64,000 nt of DNA from Apostichopus japonicus (lineage: Eukaryota; Echinodermata; Holothuroidea; Aspidochirotida; Stichopodidae): assembly GCF_037975245.1 (NCBI RefSeq), contig NC_092576.1:38829111-38893110 (forward strand). Reading direction: 5' to 3'. A program made the position numbers and the translations under genes. The notes under the pieces were generated by a model that saw nothing but the letters and a program-made list of their open reading frames with translations, was not told the DNA's origin and made no database searches. Below, one piece after another: positions 13,346 through 29,762 of the stretch; positions within the stretch are counted from its first letter, which is position 1; each line of letters starts with the position of its first letter.

Positions 13346-13648
13346 CTGTTTCAGAAAGCAATAAAAAAAAACAAGCAAATGGGTGATACAGAGGATGCAG
13401 GGTAGCCTTAATCGAATCAACCTTTGCGTATTTCTGTAAAGTAAGGCAGAGTGTGTTATATGTTTGCCCGTATAGCTTCCAACTATCAATGTGATTTCTT
13501 TTGAGTTATGGTAAGTTAGTTTACTCATTAAATCCGTGATGCCAGAAAACGTTTATTTTTAATAAAATCACAATTTACAAACTTTGCTGATTTTAGATAA
13601 TAAAGTTTACATTTTTTGTTACTCTAATTAACTTATAAATGGTTTTAC

Positions 13649-13857
13649 ATCAACTGCTTGAATCTTGGACAATACTGGATGTTCTCCAACGTTGCATTCA
13701 CTTCGTTTTGACTTATTTTCCTGCCTTTCTCTGTCTGTATATCCAGTATCTCTAGTGCAGTGAGGATTGGTAGAGAGATACCAGAGTAGAGGATAATATT
13801 CCCATATCCATCGAGCTCTTTAAAAGCGTTTGCCAAATTCACGCAGTATATAGAAAT
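13649..13857 (-). CDS. Type A cassette exon (A3)
   Basis: A 209-nt exon with a TTTCTGTAG acceptor and GTAAAA donor, phase 0 in and 2 out, the same length as A1 of NLR-2. The peptide starts ISIYCVNLANAF, contains GNIILYSGISLPILTALE and ends CPRFKQLM. It has no internal stop. It lies 400 bp downstream of C3, so cassettes here follow each other directly as ABC-ABC, with no D exon between them. Confidence 0.65.
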
Positions 13858-14260
13858 CTACAGAAAGAAGATAAGAAGCGGTTAAGCCTTACGTGCCTAT
13901 GCGATTGTTATTGTATCGTATCTACAAACAAATAAAACGATACCATATTAAATGCATGATCACAATAGTGTACGTTCTGTTCGACATAATTGTTTATTCC
14001 CGTCAACTCTCGTGTACTCTGCTGGCTAAATTGTACTTTCTTTGTTACTTATTCTCCAGTCTCGTAGTATCATGCAACAGGGGTGATTATATCAGCACTA
14101 TAGCAATGCAATTTCCTTAGATGAGATTAAAGAGAAAACATTTAACGAAACTTAGATGAATACATGGAGGAGGCATATCCATAGTGAACCCTGGAAGACA
14201 ATTACATTTAAAACTGAAAACGTTAACTTGAATTACGACATGTGCTATCAAAGTACCTAC

Positions 14261-14349
14261 CGATAACTTTGACGTCCCTTCAGAATTCATTTTCCATTTG
14301 CCACTCACAAACTCTAAGGCAAATTCATAATCAAGGGGCTTCCAAAACA
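14261..14349 (-). CDS. Type C cassette exon (C3)
   Basis: An 89-nt exon with a TCCATAG acceptor and GTAGGT donor, phase 1 in and 0 out. It encodes VFWKPLDYEFALEFVSGKWK followed by about 11 residues ending SKLS. It keeps the V-F-W-x-P start and the SG-x-W core of the family. It is intact and three codons shorter than C2 and C4. Confidence 0.65.
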
Positions 14350-14534
14350 CTATGGAAAACAAAAGTTAGACATTTATTGGTTATTTCAAATATTATGTGT
14401 ACTATTGAGAAAGTAGATCTGTTGGTTTCGAATCATCGAAATTGCAGCTCATGAATGTTCGGTTAAAGGTTAACCGAACACAAATACAACATAAAGACTG
14501 CGATGTGTTCATCCGTTAATAAAATATGTCTTAC

Positions 14535-14611
14535 CTTTAAGGTGTCTTGATTTAATAACACTCGAAATAAGTTCAACTGGAATAGACGTAGGCAAGAAAC
14601 AGTCAATAAAT
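14535..14611 (-). CDS. Type B cassette exon (B3)
   Basis: A 77-nt exon with a ATTCACAG acceptor and GTAAGA donor, phase 2 in and 1 out. It encodes FIDCFLPTSIPVELISSVIK and a few more residues, matching B1 (FGNCTLPASIRPEKIPEELK). The F-x-x-C-x-L-P-x-S-I pattern is fully kept. It is intact, although the A exon before it (15535-15736) carries a frameshift. Confidence 0.7.
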
Positions 14612-15169
14612 CTGTGAATAAAATTTAACAGTTTAAAAGTGAACATGTAGACACATATCTTCATTTGTGGTACTTACGTAAGTTATTTTGACTGCACGGT
14701 ACTTCTTAAGTACAAGAACATTTAGTACATGCCATAACATTGATTACATGGTATAGACAGACGTAAAAATATGATATTTTATGTTTAGAAACAATCATGG
14801 GACATAAGTATCCATTCAATGTTTTATTTAAAATCAGTAACTTGTTCACACGAGTTGCAATGAAATATTAATACAACAATATTGCAAAATTAACAAGTTT
14901 GTGAAGTACATGAATGTTCTTCGAAAATATTTCGTGGACTCCAAACGTATGTCTTGGTTTTTGAAAATGTTAGTTAATATACCATATTTATACTGACATG
15001 GTTATACAAATGTCTCACTGACATTTGTAATTACAGCCATAGGTTCAGTTTGCAAGTATATATGGATACAATGCTATATGCACCAAACATCAATTTGTAT
15101 GCAAGGAAATATGGCGCTGAAAGTTCTTTTTTCTAGTATATTATATTTTTTTAAAGTTTATTTCATGTT

Positions 15170-15480
15170 CAACTTGACAGCATCAGGATGTACTATAAAA
15201 TCTTATGAACACATGTGTTTCATGTTTATATCACATTTCACATTGGAATTATTGAAATTTTTTCCCTGCCTCTGAAGTTGATTCCAAATGTCCTACAGGG
15301 CTAATTCTGTATATTTTAAGCAATGTTTGTATAATACTTACGAAGCTTTTCTCATTGTATTTCTGTTTAAAAGTTGAAATAACAGCATCATGATCTACTA
15401 AAAAAATCCTTATTACACATGTGTTTAAAGTTCATATCCCACTTAACATTGTAATTATTGAACTTTTCCCTGACTTTGAC
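15170..15480. repeat. Direct repeat of about 200 bp
   Basis: Two diverged copies share ACAGCATCANGATNTACTA, an ACACATGTGTTT block and an ATTATTGAANTTTTCCCTG block, at about 15176-15285 and 15371-15495. Both lie just downstream, in gene sense, of the broken A exon. Confidence 0.6.
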
Positions 15481-15534
15481 AAAATGTCTTACAGGCCTTT
15501 TTATGTATATTTATGCAATATTTGTATTACTTTC

Positions 15535-15736
15535 GACAGTCTCTTCAACTTCTGACACTGCTGTACATATCTCCACACAACAATTCTTCTTGCGTAACCT
15601 CTCTTCCCTTCTTCATCCTGAATTCTAGCTTCTCCAGGAGTGACATGATAGGCACACGCAGCCCAGATTCCAATGTCATTTCATTGTGGTCTGCAGTGGC
15701 AAAAGACTTGTCTAGTACCAGACAGGACACGGGTAT
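15535..15736 (-). pseudogene. Type A cassette exon with frameshift and lost donor
   Basis: The segment starts after an ACGTTTAG acceptor and encodes a peptide beginning IPVSCLVLDKSF with the family core LESGLRVPIMSLLEKLEF. Near 15580 one base is missing relative to the family. The conserved end (YVQQCQKLKRLS) is then found in another frame, and a stop is reached in the original one. The expected GT donor at the phase-2 position is also changed. This copy is therefore almost certainly dead. It heads the 12.9-15.7 kb cassette cluster. Confidence 0.6.
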
Positions 15737-16020
15737 CTAAACGTGATTTCAAATAAAGACAATTTTTATGTGTATCACCAACGGCGACAAACTGCATGTT
15801 TGCTTGAATGTCGCAAAAGTTTTGGGTCCCACTCTCATAGAAGTGAGCTGAACATTATTTTGTGGTTATCGAGTTTGTGAGGTTATGTTCCTTAAAGTTT
15901 ATATTTCTACGCTAATGTGTAGTATCTTAATCAACAGAAACATGCTCATTTACAGACGTAAATTTATTTTTAATGGCAGATATTCGCATAATATCCTGGA
16001 ACTTCTGTTCTCTTCTTTGT

Positions 16021-18744
<2,724 letters not shown>

Positions 18745-19180
18745 CTTGCGCTCCTCTGCGGTATTCCAGAGAAAGACTTATCCCTGATTCCAACGTGTTC
18801 AAAATACTGCTACTCGTCTCATCTCTTGTGTCCCTCGTTTTCATCAATTGTCAACTGTTTTAAAAGTTTGACATTGGCTTCCTCTTATTATGCGCATCTC
18901 TTTCAAGATTCTTCTGATGACTTTTAAAGTTATACACGGACACTCCCCCAGTCTACCTGTCAGAACTGACACACCAACCAGGACGCTTAGGTCATCCAGT
19001 CAGTCCTTTCTCGCCGTCATACAGGATATTTCCTTAATGTCATTTAGTTAACGTTCCTTTTCCTACGCCTTTGCGTCTCCCTGGACTGCCCTCTAGGCTG
19101 ACATTCGCCCTAAACGACTATATGAACTCTTTAAATCTATGTTAAAAACTCACTTACTTTTAAATACTTATGTTGGATTT
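18745..19180 (+). mobile_element. CR1-like retrotransposon remnant (3' end of reverse transcriptase ORF)
   Basis: The plus strand, with several stops and frame breaks, reads QNTATRLISCVPRFHQLSTV, HWLPLIMRISFKILLMTFKV and IHGHSPSLPVRTDTP. This is the region downstream of the catalytic domain in CR1/L2 elements (the QN-x-A-x-R-L, HWLP and LHG-x-APSYL blocks). It is 5'-truncated and not coding-competent. Confidence 0.8.
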
Positions 19181-20517
19181 TTCTTTCTTTAGGGCTTAGA
19201 GGCTTTTGCATTTTGCGCTTAATAAATTCCTAATATAATTTCTCGTGAGCACATAATTGAAGAAAGGCACTCATGTATAGTTTGGGTCGAACCCAAGAAA
19301 GTAAGCATTATAGTATAGTAACTCCTATTAGAAATATCTCTGTTACATTCTATATTTAAACAAAGCTCAACAAATGTCAGTCATTGGAATACAACATACA
19401 ATCTTCCAGCTAGATAATGGTATCATGATTAATATTGAGCCACAATATTGTTAAAGGTAGGAGTATTGATTGAATGCCATAAATCACAATGGGTTTACTT
19501 GCATCTATATAAAGGAAAACAAAATATTTGTATGACCTACCGAATTTGTATAGACAATTTTACCAACTGAAGTTGCATAAGAATATGTTGCTGAATATAT
19601 AATAGTCAAATCACACAACACGTTTCCTTTTCAAACCGTGTTATATGAAAACAAGGTTATAAAAAACAAATAAAAAGGGCGCTTTTTATCTAGTTTGTCT
19701 ATTTGAAGGACTTGTGGAAGATTGGAGGTTTATCCCACGGGTACATTTGTGTTAAATACCAAGTATACGTTTAGTTCCAGTAGACGCACGCATCCACGCT
19801 ACAAAACAAATACGAATTCTCTTCTGGTCACCCCTAAAACGCTTCATTACAATATTTTATTATACACATTATGAACAGTAAAGGAAAGTCAATTGGAAAT
19901 GTTATGATCGCAAACCGGCCACACTGTTTGAGACATATATCTTCACTCGTGATAAACGTTATCAGTAAACCAATAACATTATTAGATTGAATACATGGAA
20001 GAGTAAATATGTACTTAAGTCCATATCATTTCAGGTATAAGATATCTGTACAGACTCAGAGTGCAATAACTCTACCTAACTTTTCATAGGATATGATATA
20101 TTATTGGGAAATTATTTAAACTTTAATTGACCGTCGAGTCGTCAGAGTAACCAAGACATAACCGACATTTGGATGAGAGGGGATGGGATTAATCGGAAAG
20201 CTTGCGATATGAGCAATACGATTGAATACCACACAATAATATAACGGTTACGACAAATTAAGATTGTTCGTACGTATTATATAAACAAAAATGCAATTCC
20301 GGTAGTAAACGAGATAGATCGTCATTAATTTGCTTTCATAAATGTTTTAAAGACCGCACGATTAATATTTTATTACATACGTCTTCTATTCAATGCCATT
20401 AAAAGGGGGAAAGATTCTCATATTCAGCTACCGCAATGACAGTGGTTAGGTTGGTGCTTTAACTTTGCTCGCAAAAATATGTTAGGACACATAACAACTT
20501 TGTAGTGTGTAAATGAA

Positions 20518-20670
20518 TTAAATATGGTATATTTCTTCAATTAATTTATCGCTAGTGGCATGTAAACCTTTATGGAATGGTAGAGGTAAATGAAGGGCTT
20601 TAAAGAGATGGTGTTTGTCAAAGGGGTCGTTGAAGTGAACACCCATTATAGGAGCGCCCGTATGAGCCTC
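20518..20670 (-). CDS. Putative small gene, exon 2 (terminal)
   Basis: Acceptor TTCTTTCTGTAG is followed by 50 codons and TAA. The peptide begins EAHTGAPIMGVHFNDPFDKH and ends KLIEEIYHI. Joined in phase 0 to the ATG exon at 20838-20876, it gives a 63-residue protein with a hydrophobic start (MDSICAVSLGIIL) that might act as a signal or anchor. Composition (DPFDKHH, LHLPLPFHKG) looks coding rather than random. I do not recognise the family. The intron would be 167 nt. Alternatively, this is the last exon of a longer minus-strand gene. Confidence 0.4.
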   Translation of the reverse strand, partial: EAHTGAPIMGVHFNDPFDKHHLFKALHLPLPFHKGLHATSDKLIEEIYHI

Positions 20671-20837
20671 CTACAGAAAGAACATGACAAGTTAATACTT
20701 CAGCTAAGGGTGCTATCTGAGGTATGATTACACAATACATTATACACATGATATGGTTTGAAAGCAAGATTGTGCTAATACATGTTCTTGAATATTGTGT
20801 AAATGTTCAGAAACGTGGTGCAGGGGAGGTTACTTAC

Positions 20838-20876
20838 CAAAATAATTCCCAAACTGACTGCACAGATGGAGTCCAT
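20838..20876 (-). CDS. Putative small gene, exon 1
   Basis: An ATG at 20876 opens 13 codons (MDSICAVSLGIIL) ending exactly at a GTAAGTAAC donor, phase 0. The second copy of the duplication (63102-63137) keeps the ATG and the donor, and is shorter by one whole codon (MDSICAIGGISL). That frame-preserving change supports the exon. Transcript data would be needed to confirm it. Confidence 0.4.
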
Positions 20877-21745
20877 ATAACAGTTGTTTAATTTGTTATC
20901 TTGTAACTGGCACTTTCCCACCATTTAACACAACAAATCTAGTAATGGATAATCTCTTTATGTGTATCACTTTGGTCTACACATATTAACATAAAGTTAA
21001 CATATACTGTGCAAGATCTGCCTACCCTTCGTCGCCACCGAACATTGGCTATTGCGGAAGTGGGGAGACACTATCAAATGAGAGCAATATTTTGAGTCCA
21101 TGGATTGGGTCGAGGGTAGACTTTATGAAGCTTTGTGATATGGTGGGGCGAGGGGGGGGGGGGCGCGGCAACCATATCGGCAAACAATTTCTTAAGCTAA
21201 TCACCGATCATGCTAAAAGTAAATAATAAAGCACATTTAAGAAACCAGTCAATGGACCATCAAATAACGATGGCCAATATATACTGAATATAAAATATCG
21301 CCATTTGTGAAATAACTACTCATAACTTGATGCAGTCAATGTATCCCTGTTTGCATGCTGGCTCATTGCTAAGTTTGAGTTTACACCTTTTGGAATATGC
21401 TTGGATATCTTAAAACATCTTAAAACAGTGCTTAACTTTAAATCAATGGTGCAATACACTGAAACTAAACGTAGTATCTTTGTAAACGCGAATTCCCTGT
21501 CTTTCCATTTCTTTACAACTTGCAAGAAAATATTTTTATACCAAGTCTAGCATAGTTCACTTATGAATGTCACAAATCAAGGGAATTTGCAAGTCATGTA
21601 TTGTCATGTCGAGTGAAGAGCGACAACTAATATCGAAACAAGTCATTCGATGCCATGGAATGCCATATTACCACTAATGATGTAAAACTAAAAAGGTCCC
21701 TCTTAACGTATTAAGCCACGCAACAAAAGGTCAGATCATGGAGCG

Positions 21746-24700
21746 TCACAATAACTCCATCGTAGATCTATTTGTATGTATTAGTATTAGCCACATTGGC
21801 ACGAATATGCCACGTTCGAAACAACATGGCCATATCACTTATATGAAGTAGAGGCTGACGAAAATCATAATTACTATTCACAATTACGTAGCAAATAATG
21901 TGTTGATAGACTATTTTAGTATATAAAGTGAGTATGTGGGTAATGTGGTTTTTCATTCATTTAATGTTTAATGTCAGTTTTAACGAAGATCAAAATAACC
22001 GTACAGATTCCAGTCTGCTTTGCATACGTAAAAAAAGGACAAGCAAAGCTATTTAAAAAACACAAATTGTTAATAAATATGTTAATTTTGTTTAATCCAT
22101 TCACTGATCGATAAATACAGTCATAATTTTGATAAAAAAGTTAACTCTTATTAATTTTATAATTATTGGAATTTAATTTAATTTTAAATGTCAAAAAGTA
22201 ACTTGTAAGTTTTTCTTATCATTATATATGACTTAGAAGCTAAAGTAAGTTTATGTAATGTCGGAGTAAAAACTGCATGTTTCAAGTTCTTGACAGGAAG
22301 ACGAACATGAAATAAAGTTTAAGTTAAATAAAAGAAAAACAATACTATAAAGCACTTACAAAGCAACAAAATAAAGCTAAAAAGACTAATTTATTCTGAG
22401 ATATTTAAACAAATGGATTATGTTGCATCATGATTTTATATCAACATTTAACGTCTTATTACCTTTATAATTTAAAAAAAAAAATCAAATTGTCTGATTC
22501 TGTAGCGCTCTGGATTAGAGTTATAATCATAAGGACTGAGAAATAAATGAGATATACATTTCTGGTTTACATTTCTAGTTCTCTTCAGAAAGACACTATG
22601 CAAAAAAGGCAAAACTTAAGAAGCTTAGACAAGCAATGATAAGAAAAGTAATAAAAATACGTAAGAAATAAAAAAAAAAAACCTATGAAACCTCACTATA
22701 ACATGACATGCATGGTATGTTCTATCACTGAGGTAACACCATGAAATAATTGTTGTATGGATTTAACAAATGTTCTTTAATGTTATTTATAAGAAAATGT
22801 TTGTTTGTTTCTCATGAATATGTCAAGAACTTTACCACATTGAATATGATAAATATATTAAATAATATCATCTCTGATGCTGGAGGTTATTTTATATCAC
22901 TTAGGTTTGATCACGAGAATTAATTCTTGGTATCATTTTCTCCACGCATTTAGACGTCTTACGTTTCGTAAGCTCTGTATCATACTTTCCTTTAAATTCA
23001 GAAATCCTCAGACATTTATTGTAGTTAAATAGTCACCAGCATACTTAAAACATCAAACATGACTTTAAGAAGAATTGTAAGGTTGTTATTTCTAGTTGCA
23101 AAAAAGTAGAAAAATGTTGATTCCGATGTAACTTCCTAAATCTATTAAAATTTGTTTTGTTGCAAGAAGCAAAAACCTATTGAGGTTTTCGGGAAGTTCA
23201 CAATCATAATATATTTGGAATGTTCTTGTGATAATAATTCGATGATGACGTCAATCTTCTTTATAAAATAATATTCATTTGTTAATCCAATTTTATGATA
23301 TCTAGATTATAACTCACCCATGTCACTACATGCCCTAATTTAACGCAAATATAATGTTTCACATCAAACGGTTTGCCGTTGTAATTCTTTACGAACGTGT
23401 TACATGACACCATAGAAGATTTCTTATGTTTAAAAATGTAGACAAGCATTAACGACATAGAAAAAAAACAGTATAAGGCTACGTAGTTTGACGTAGTCCC
23501 GACATATGAAGAACTTTGAAAAACAATATCACAATGGCGAAATAAGGGCAAGGTAGAAACGTAATTATTATCAAATAATAAGCAAAGTGTGAATTGAAAC
23601 GAACACACCCATTTACACATTGAGCTCCAAAGGGAGAATTGAGCTCATTTCATAATTGCAGTATTATGCTAATCTACGGTCGAATCGGTAATTTGTTTAT
23701 TCAAATAATGAAATAAAAGTTAAACATACGAGTAGGAACAGGTTCAAATAAACCGTTACCCAATCTTCTTCACTTTGATAAATGGGGACAAGAGTGTCTC
23801 TGGCCTTTTACATTTAACTTAGGGAATTGATGCACTCCACGACAGCCATGCCTAATCTTTCAAACGGATCACTTATATTGACAGAAAGGATTGTCAAGCA
23901 TCAAACTATTATTTTGAATTTATTGTATACCTCAAAATGCTCTAATATTCGATTTTTCTCATTTGTTTGAGAGGGGAGGGGCGTGGGGCAGGAAATGTCA
24001 AACTTGAAATGAAACACTGACACACGTGTAGTTTAGGTAATGTAGGCATTTAGACATAAGATATTTCCAGTAACCCGTCGGAGTCACTATATAATATAAA
24101 CATTTCTTCTAGAGGTGAATACCACAGTAGTTTTCTTTCCCTCATTGTTTGATAGCTTCCTACGCCACTGTTAACAATTTGAAAATTTGGCAGCTGATAC
24201 TTGATATCTGATGACTATGGATCTGAGGTCACATGACAAATAGTAGCTTCTGATTTTTACACATGTATAAAGTACATGAGAATGTTGCATCTTTCTTTAT
24301 TACAATGCATAGTGATGTGACAGTTAACGATGTTGAGGATCGATTATATTAAATAACTGATCTTGTCCAATACTTTAGATTGTAGGGGCTTCTCTTCATA
24401 CCTTATTATAATCCTAATTTATAACCTCAAAATGACCCTGCTACATTTGTACTCTGAGTGTCTGTTTTTAAGGGAAGGACCCTACACCCTAGAAAGTAGC
24501 GGATTAACGTTCACAGAGACACGACTCTTCCTTTGGTACACGTTCTATCATAAAGGTTCTTGACCCTTCATACAACAACCGAGAAAAGCTCATAACTATG
24601 CTAGGGTAAAATTGTAGCAAATTCAATATAAATTGAGCAAACCTGATACCAAACTTAATTTGATTCATAAGCTCATCTCGCATAGAACTCAGTTGAATAA

Positions 24701-25049
24701 AGGTGGCTGGCAACATACAAATAATATAACACTTAATAAACATTCTATAATTGTGCTGTAAATGCTTCTAGTGATTCTTCAGTCATTCATACCACTTCCC
24801 AGTGACATGCGTTAAGGGTGGGGTGAATAGAGGTCAATGCCCCCTCCTCGTCCGTCATGCGAGGGTAAATGACTCAGTTGTGGATGTGCTTACATTCAGT
24901 CTTGGGAAAATAAAACCTATGTGACGTGTTAGTTAAACACCCTTTCAACCAATTATTTATTAGAAAAGCCTAGCCCTTAGACCTTATTAAATACTTAATT
25001 AATGTTCCAATGATGAGGTATTAATGCCCAATTGAACTTTAAGCGGTTG
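21746..25049. other. Non-coding stretch
   Basis: AT-rich DNA without recognisable genes, apart from the exon-like segment listed at 23318-23422. Short A-runs and shadow ORFs only. Confidence 0.45.
23318..23422 (-). CDS. Candidate isolated exon
   Basis: A 105-nt open segment, phase 0 in and out, between ATAAG and a consensus GTGAGT donor. The 35-residue peptide contains NYNGKPFDVKHYICVKLGHV. No homologue is recognised and no partner exon is evident. It lies in the interval between NLR-2 cassettes and the 12.9-15.7 kb cluster. It is listed only because donor, length and composition agree. Confidence 0.22.
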
Positions 25050-25059
25050 CTTTTCAGGA

Positions 25060-25215
25060 ACAAGGACCTCAAAACTCCATACACGAGAAACAATATATCC
25101 CCACCTCTGATATCTTGTGCACGCCACTGCAGCTTTCTGCTATGAAGTATGGTGGTGGAATACTGTACTTATTTGTTGATGACACTTGAGTTTATATCAA
25201 CATCAATGTCTCCTG
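25060..25215 (+). mobile_element. Short reverse transcriptase remnant
   Basis: The plus strand reads DILCTPLQLSAMKYGGGIL then YLFVDDT, a stop, and VYIN. This corresponds to the region around the catalytic YADD box in CR1-like elements, with A changed to V. It is truncated on both sides and mutated. Confidence 0.55.
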
Positions 25216-27697
25216 TACTTGACAACGTATCGTAATCTTCTTATTCTGTTTCAAGATTTCGCTTTCCTCTCGAGACTACCCAGGTCTGCTGCCATGGGTA
25301 AGCTCTGTTGAGAATAAAGTAAGATCAACTAGTACATCATGATAACCGACATATCTAAACACTCACATCATATATAGTGTACATAAAATAGTCACTAGTA
25401 CTTTCAAGTTAATATATAAAACATATTGACATTTTACGATCATATCAGATATGAGTTTTGCTTTCCAGGTTCTTTATAACCAGTAAGTGAATTAACAGTT
25501 ATTCTACGTTTTCTGCAATTGACAGCTACATGGTAAATGGAACTTAGAACCACAGTGGCTTTGAAAAGGTAAGCATATTCAAATCAATCTCTTAAGAAGC
25601 AATAATGAGTTTCAGATTGAAGCTGTCACGAGTAGCCGATTGATACATTAATGTTTTGTCTTCCGTGGAGAAGTCTAATGAGAGGGGTGTCGAATTCTTG
25701 TTTGGGTATCAATTCTGTGTTTTAATTTTTGTACAATAATTTTACACAATGTAAGTTAGTCTGGTCTATGGTAGCCTCGTTAATAAGGAAGCTTTATAAA
25801 AACCTATACTCGACCGAAACGTTCGTAAGTTGTATACATGACATGCCATACAATTTCTGACATTCTTTCAAAATTAAAAATATAATATACAGGCTACAAA
25901 ATTGCATAAACAGACCAAAACAACCCCTTTTCCTTTCATGCTGTCACTTGGTATTGCTATTTTATTTACAAGTGAAAATTCTTCATAGTTGTAAATGCCT
26001 TTGCCGTTACACCTTAATTTCTCATTAGAGCAGTAAGATTTTTGTTATTGAATCAATCGAAGGAATAGCAGCAAAAACTACACTGATGAAGCTTTTAATT
26101 GCAATTGTTGAACTAATTTCAACAAATGGAAAATATTAAAGTTGATAAATTGCTATGATCTATATTTATGGTGCAATGCTGTGGATATACTGATACGTTA
26201 TATGTCGGGATAAAACAAAACCGTTCCTTTCTTATGTTTGTTTGTAATGTTTACAAATTGCTCTATATTAGCACTATTTCCTTACCTATAGCGCTGACGG
26301 AAGCTTACCACCTGAAGAAAACCAACAAGAAAGAAAACAATTTAAAAATGAGATAACACATTAAAATGACCACGCGTCACTCCTCCCCGCCAGCAGAAAA
26401 TATATTTAACTCAAGACTGCCTCTAAGCAATGAATGCAACGCTTCTGTTTAACTGCGACACTTTCTCTCGCAACACACAATCTAACATATACATATAATG
26501 AACAGCATCAATTTGGAATCGACATCCTATCACCATAATTAGTCTTTAACTAATATATGGTAGTTTGTAATCACACAAAAATTAGGCATAAAACCTCTGG
26601 AACTAAACCGTCTCATTCATATAAACTGTATACTACTATCCGCTGTCACATATAGCTACATTTTGATACAATAATAAGAAACCTCAAACAATTAAATTAA
26701 ACTTATTATTTCACTGGTCCGCTGCTCATTTAACCTGCCATTCTTCCACCAACATTCTGATACGACTATAGACTTGTTAACCTAGACTTAATAATGTTTA
26801 CAGTCAACAATAAGGATATACCCACATTCAGATTTTATTATTCACATACCACCCTATCCATCCTACAGTGTGCATAAAAAAAAAAACTTCAAAATAATTA
26901 ATTAAAACATAATTTAAGTGTCGATATCTTACAGTTGTACGAAAGAGGGACATTTTAGAGCTAGTATTGTTTCAGATCTTTCATATTTAAGATATCTGGC
27001 TTGAAAGTCTGATACAAAATAGTTGAATCAAACTACTAAGGCAAAATGAATGATCAGTACAGTTCCTCGGTATAGTTTTTCATTTTAACGTTTAAATTAA
27101 TCGTTTGTGCATTATAATTCTTTGATATTAAATACATTTGATTACTTTCTGACAACAATAAATGAATAATTAATATTGTAATGGATTGCCCCCCCCCAAA
27201 AAAAAACACAAAGGAAGCAGAGGAAAACAACTCCCAGCTGTTATTTGCATCTTAAATAACATTACACACACCCACCCAAAAGTGTCTGCATAGTTTATTT
27301 GTCTGCCTAAAGCAAATGGCCAAAACGTAAATTGAAAACAGAAAACTTGGAATTTTAAGGGAGATTTTTTTAATATATTTTGTTCTTACTTGTATTTATT
27401 AATAAGGCGAATTTGATTATATGATACCGTAAAGACGTCGTGTTTATCGACCAGATCTTGTTCAACCTGTACTATCGTCCACATGTATAATATTTATTGT
27501 TGGAAGTAGTTTGTGTTTAACCAACAAATAAAGTATAAATGTTTACTATGGAACATGTGCTATGGCTTTAATTGATTTTATGTGTGGCTATTAAATCTGG
27601 AATGACACAGGTATCTCACTGTACACATGTATATGTATGTATCATACCGACCGATATACTAAATGAAGTATAATATTCATTATTTGCATAACATTAC
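25216..27697. other. Non-coding stretch
   Basis: No gene or repeat protein recognised. Contains several poly-A and poly-C runs (about 26,878 and 27,189). Confidence 0.4.
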
Positions 27698-27745
27698 CTC
27701 TTGACGATATTCTGCTTCTGTCATTTCATCTCCAATGGATTTCGT
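27698..27745 (-). CDS. Candidate 16-codon exon
   Basis: TTTACAG acceptor and GTAATG donor bound 48 nt that read TKSIGDEMTEAEYRQE in phase 0. It would follow C2 (phase 0 out) without breaking frame. It could be a linker or tail exon of the NLR-2 cassette array, but so short a match may be chance. Confidence 0.25.
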
Positions 27746-28078
27746 CTGTAAATAAGGTCATATAAATGGAGATGAGAACAATTACAAGAAACTTTAAATA
27801 TTTTCCCAGTAAAATGATAGTGTTGTCCAGTAGGAATAATATAGATATTGACAGCGAAATAAGCAACTGTATAAGTTTGCGAAAAATGAAATATATCGTT
27901 AGCTATACCATAGCAAGTAGGAACAGTTTCTTGTCCTCCTCCTGTTCCTCCTCCTCCTCACCAACACCATCAACATCAATACTTTTAAATGAAATCCATC
28001 ACCATCATCATCTACCACAATCGTTGTCATCATCATCACCTTGTGACCCCACGATCATCATCATCATCATGATCAGTT

Positions 28079-29025
<947 letters not shown>

Positions 29026-29391
29026 CAACCACATATTTTACCGCCCTTTCAAAGCACTGTAAAGCGGTACTGTTTATCTATGACCACACGTTTGTATACT
29101 TCATAGCCCCTTGTACCTGTCACGGATCACATAACACACTGTGAAGTTAATTAACATGTTTCTGTATGTATTAGCTTGATGTTACTTCTGCGTCACTGAA
29201 ATGTCATAGCACAAACAAATCTGAGATTTTTCCGCTATTATATAGTTTAGTGGGTGCAAAAAAATATTCTTGTCTAAATGTTCCTTTGGAATGAACAGCA
29301 TTGTTTCAAACTAAACTTCCATTCGGTGGGTTTCTTTTAGTGAGTTTAACCATAAGGGTTCTTATTAAAATAATTAAAGAGAGATACTCAC

Positions 29392-29489
29392 CGGGAAGAG
29401 TAAAGAACGTCCAGATGTCAGCTTCCAACTACCAGACTGGAGATTTAGTATGTAGTACCCTTCGCTTGGTGAATAAGGAATCCAGAAAA
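29392..29489 (-). CDS. Type C cassette exon (C2)
   Basis: A 98-nt exon with a ATATCTTAG acceptor and GTGAGT donor, phase 1 in and 0 out. It encodes a peptide starting VFWIPYSPSEG, with core YYILNLQSGSWKL and end LLFP. It is the best preserved C exon and defines the family pattern. It follows B2 and would complete the second D-A-B-C cassette of the NLR-2 region. Confidence 0.72.
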
Positions 29490-29762
29490 CTAAGATATAA
29501 ATGTAAACAAAGCAGGATTAGGGTAGGTAATCAGTATCAACAAACAAACACTATGATATAAGACAGAACGGCAGTTAATGTATAATCTATGTTTGGATCA
29601 GGTCAAATTTCCAAAGATTTAGTACTGAGGCATACAAATTTAATAGTTGAATTCCTTTAATTTTTCATGCAAAAGGCAACACTTTAAATTGAGAAATTCA
29701 TATAGTATGCTTATCAGACCGGTCAGTGAAACTAATTTGATATTTTTCTTTGATTGTTTAAG

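Larger units (their letters stand above)
19515..21745. repeat. Dispersed duplication, copy 1
   Basis: About 2.2 kb that aligns with 60,938-64,000, for example 19540-19640 with 60960-61070 and 20840-21300 with 63100-63545. Two large differences stand out. This copy holds about 455 bp (roughly 20370-20825) that the other lacks, and that segment contains the coding exon 20518-20670. The other copy holds a 1.28-kb LTR insertion. Confidence 0.85.

Noticed and set aside
21316-21525. 69-codon minus-strand ORF in the dispersed duplication
   Set aside because: The frame is not conserved in the second copy around 63,590-63,790, which carries indels and stops.
25520-25575. Plus-strand exon-like segment with LHGKWNLEPQW before GTAAGC
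   Set aside because: Superficially like the C exon core but on the opposite strand and with a stop before the donor.
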